DNA of 64,000 nt from Tachinus rufipes (taxonomy: Eukaryota > Arthropoda > Insecta > Coleoptera > Staphylinidae): positions 117,448,815-117,512,814 of the forward strand of contig OZ010744.1 in assembly GCA_963932245.1 (NCBI GenBank), in the 5' to 3' direction. Shown here piece after piece: positions 62,301 to 64,000 of the stretch. A model generated the notes under the pieces. It did no database searches. It worked only from the letters and a program-made list of their open reading frames with translations, and was not told the origin of the DNA. Both the position numbers and the translations under genes were made by a program. The first letter of the stretch is position 1. Each line of letters opens with the position of its first letter.

Positions 62301-64000
62301 CCGGTTTGGCAGGCATTTAGATGAGTCTGTTGACTACCCTCAAAAGCAATTGCGTCCCTGTCCTTCACCGTTTAGTGCCTTTTTTGCCCTTCGAAACGCA
62401 AAAAAAACGTGTTTTTGGCGGTTATTTTAAAATTGCCGCCAGGGTGCTAGGAATATCGGTGTCGGACCCCCAAAATTGTAATTAGGGGTTCATTTTACGT
62501 CAGGAAATGTCAAAAAACCGACCTTTTTTTCCAAAAATTGAAAAAATCCTAGTCCAAAAAGAAGAAAGACCCCCCTCTTTGGTATGTTTTAACTCTTTCA
62601 ATCGCCGAAGGAGAACCCCTTAAAGCACGGACTTCCGCTTTCTCCGACAACCTATTGGGGTCAGTGGCTTACCATAAAAAAATCTGCGGCCCCATCCGCC
62701 GACTAGGAGTATGTTAGTTTCACGCTTTTAGAACTTTCAAATTGACCGAAAATAGCCATATTTCGATAAGAGGGAGAAATGTTGGGAGTATCGAAACGGC
62801 AATACCAAAATCGTAATCAGGGCTCTAAGTTACCCCAAAAAGCAAAAAATTACAAACTTTCATCCACATTTGTGGATTTTACTCTGAAAAAACACGAGCT
62901 TATGTACGTAATGAGCGATACAATCGATCGCCGAAGGAAAACCCTTTGATCTACGGACTTCCGGTTTGCATCAGCATCTGCCGGGGTCTGTTGGCTTGCC
63001 GCAGGAGCAATTGCGTCCTTCTCGGTCTCTTAAAACTATATTTGTTTCACACGTTTTCGTAATAAAAACACACCAAAAAACCGCTATGAGTTAGAAGGTG
63101 AACGATTGAGAATATCGAAACGGCGATTCCGGAATCGTAATCAGGGGTCCAAATTACCCCAGTAACCAAAAAACTACCAACATTGGTCCACGTTTGCGAA
63201 TTTTAGTGTGGCGACGTGAGCTTATGTACGTATTCGCGATAAAACCAAAACTTTCGTCGATCGCCGAAAGAAAACCCTTTGACCTACGGACTTCCGGTTT
63301 GGCAGGCATTTAGATGAGTCTGTTGACTACCCTCAAAAGCAATTGCGTCCCTGTCCTTCACCGTTTAGTGCCTTTTTTGCCCTTCGAAACGCAAAAAAAA
63401 CGTGTTTTTGGCGGTTATTTTAAAATTGCCGCCAGGGTGCTAGGAATATCGGTGTCGGACCCCCAAAATTGTAATTAGGGGTTCATTTTACGTCAGGAAA
63501 TGTCAAAAAACCGACCTTTTTTTTCCAAAAATTGAAAAAATCCTAGTCCAAAAAGAAGAAAGACCCCCCTCTTTGGTATGTTTTAACTCTTTCAATCGCC
63601 GAAGGAGAACCCCTTAAAGCACGGACTTCCGCTTTCTCCGACAACCTACTGGGGTCAGTGGCTTACCATAAAAAAATCTGCGGCCCCATCCGCCGACTAG
63701 GAGTATGTTAGTTTCACGCTTTTAGAACTTTCAAATTGACCGAAAATAGCCATATTTCGATAAGAGGGAGAAATGTTGGGAGTATCGAAACGGCAATACC
63801 AAAATCGTAATCAGGGCTCTAAGTTACCCCAAAAAGCAAAAAATTACAAACTTTCATCCACATTTGTGGATTTTACTCTGAAAAAACACGAGCTTATGTA
63901 CGTAATGAGCGATACAATCGATCGCCGAAGGAAAACCCTTTGATCTACGGACTTCCGGTTTGCATCAGCATCTGCCGGGGTCTGTTGGCTTGCCACAGGA
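44386..64000. repeat. 993-bp higher-order satellite array of three ~331-bp monomers
   Basis: About 20 tandem copies, running off the window end. The landmark GACCCCCCTCTTTGG recurs at 44688, 45681, 46674, 47668, 48661, 49654, 50647, 51641, 52634, 53628 and so on to 63562, always 993 or 994 bp apart; the extra base is an 8-T instead of 7-T run. Within each copy the word TCGCCGAA recurs every 326, 333 and 334 bp (for example 44722, 45048, 45381, 45715). Each copy is thus a trimer of related monomers sharing ATCGCCGAAGGA, ACGGACTTCCG and ATCGTAATCAGG. Copies are nearly identical except the first (44386-44687), which is diverged and has an internal deletion, as expected at an array edge. No reading frame over about 60 codons exists in it. 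Composition is clearly richer in GC than the flank. Whether it is pericentromeric, heterochromatic or elsewhere cannot be told. Confidence 0.97.

Noticed and set aside
44386..64000. CRISPR-like or gene-family interpretation of the tandem units
   Set aside because: Units are 993 bp without constant short repeats and variable spacers, the setting is eukaryotic, and no extended reading frame exists.

Overview
The window is eukaryotic nuclear DNA, most likely from an insect; a beetle is plausible but not shown. It is AT-rich, and its genes are split by introns with gtaag/gtgag donors and ttncag or tttag acceptors, many of them only 50-60 nt. It also holds a class II tRNA-Leu, a Tc1/mariner-type MITE, a tRNA-derived SINE, tRNA-Ser-type primer-binding-site sequences and a short TTAGG run. 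All four protein genes are conserved animal genes, and their exon structures below were rebuilt by hand with phase checked at every junction.

Layout, left to right. (1) 1-3395: AT-rich DNA with a 205-bp MITE and four copies of a 12-bp palindrome. (2) 3396-4441, + strand: the 3' part of PIH1D1, an R2TP co-chaperone subunit, whose first exon is missing. (3) 4442-8843: a cluster of retrotransposon-like primer-binding sites, then about 14 more copies of the GGTAGCGCTAC palindrome. (4) 8844-14695, - strand: sphingosine-1-phosphate phosphatase, four exons, with a repeat-filled 4.6-kb intron 1. (5) 14700-17876: promoter-side DNA and minisatellites. (6) 17877-23596, - strand: a tetraspanin in five exons. 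Intron 4 is almost entirely a 177-bp satellite, and intron 3 (144 nt) contains a complete tRNA-Leu(UAG) gene. (7) 23600-30307: TGTCAA-rich DNA, a less AT-rich degenerate element-like block, and a 56-bp satellite in two opposed orientations. (8) 30308-42121, - strand: the gamma subunit of the AP-1 clathrin adaptor, 13 coding exons. Its 7.4-kb intron carries a 175-bp tandem array with G-quadruplex motifs on both strands, plus a SINE. (9) 42122-44385: AT-rich DNA. (10) 44386 to the window end: about 20 copies of a 993/994-bp higher-order satellite, each built of three roughly 331-bp monomers.

The genes are unrelated housekeeping or trafficking genes and do not form a pathway. The remarkable content is repeat architecture. 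Three introns are tiled by three unrelated repeats of about 160-180 bp, and a long homogenised satellite array with alternating sub-variants lies 2.3 kb from the 5' end of the AP-1 gamma gene. I found no evidence for a new protein-coding system. The best candidates for something undescribed are the G-quadruplex inverted-arm array, the GGTAGCGCTACC palindrome cluster, the trimeric satellite, and the tRNA gene whose terminator lies in a host splice acceptor tract.
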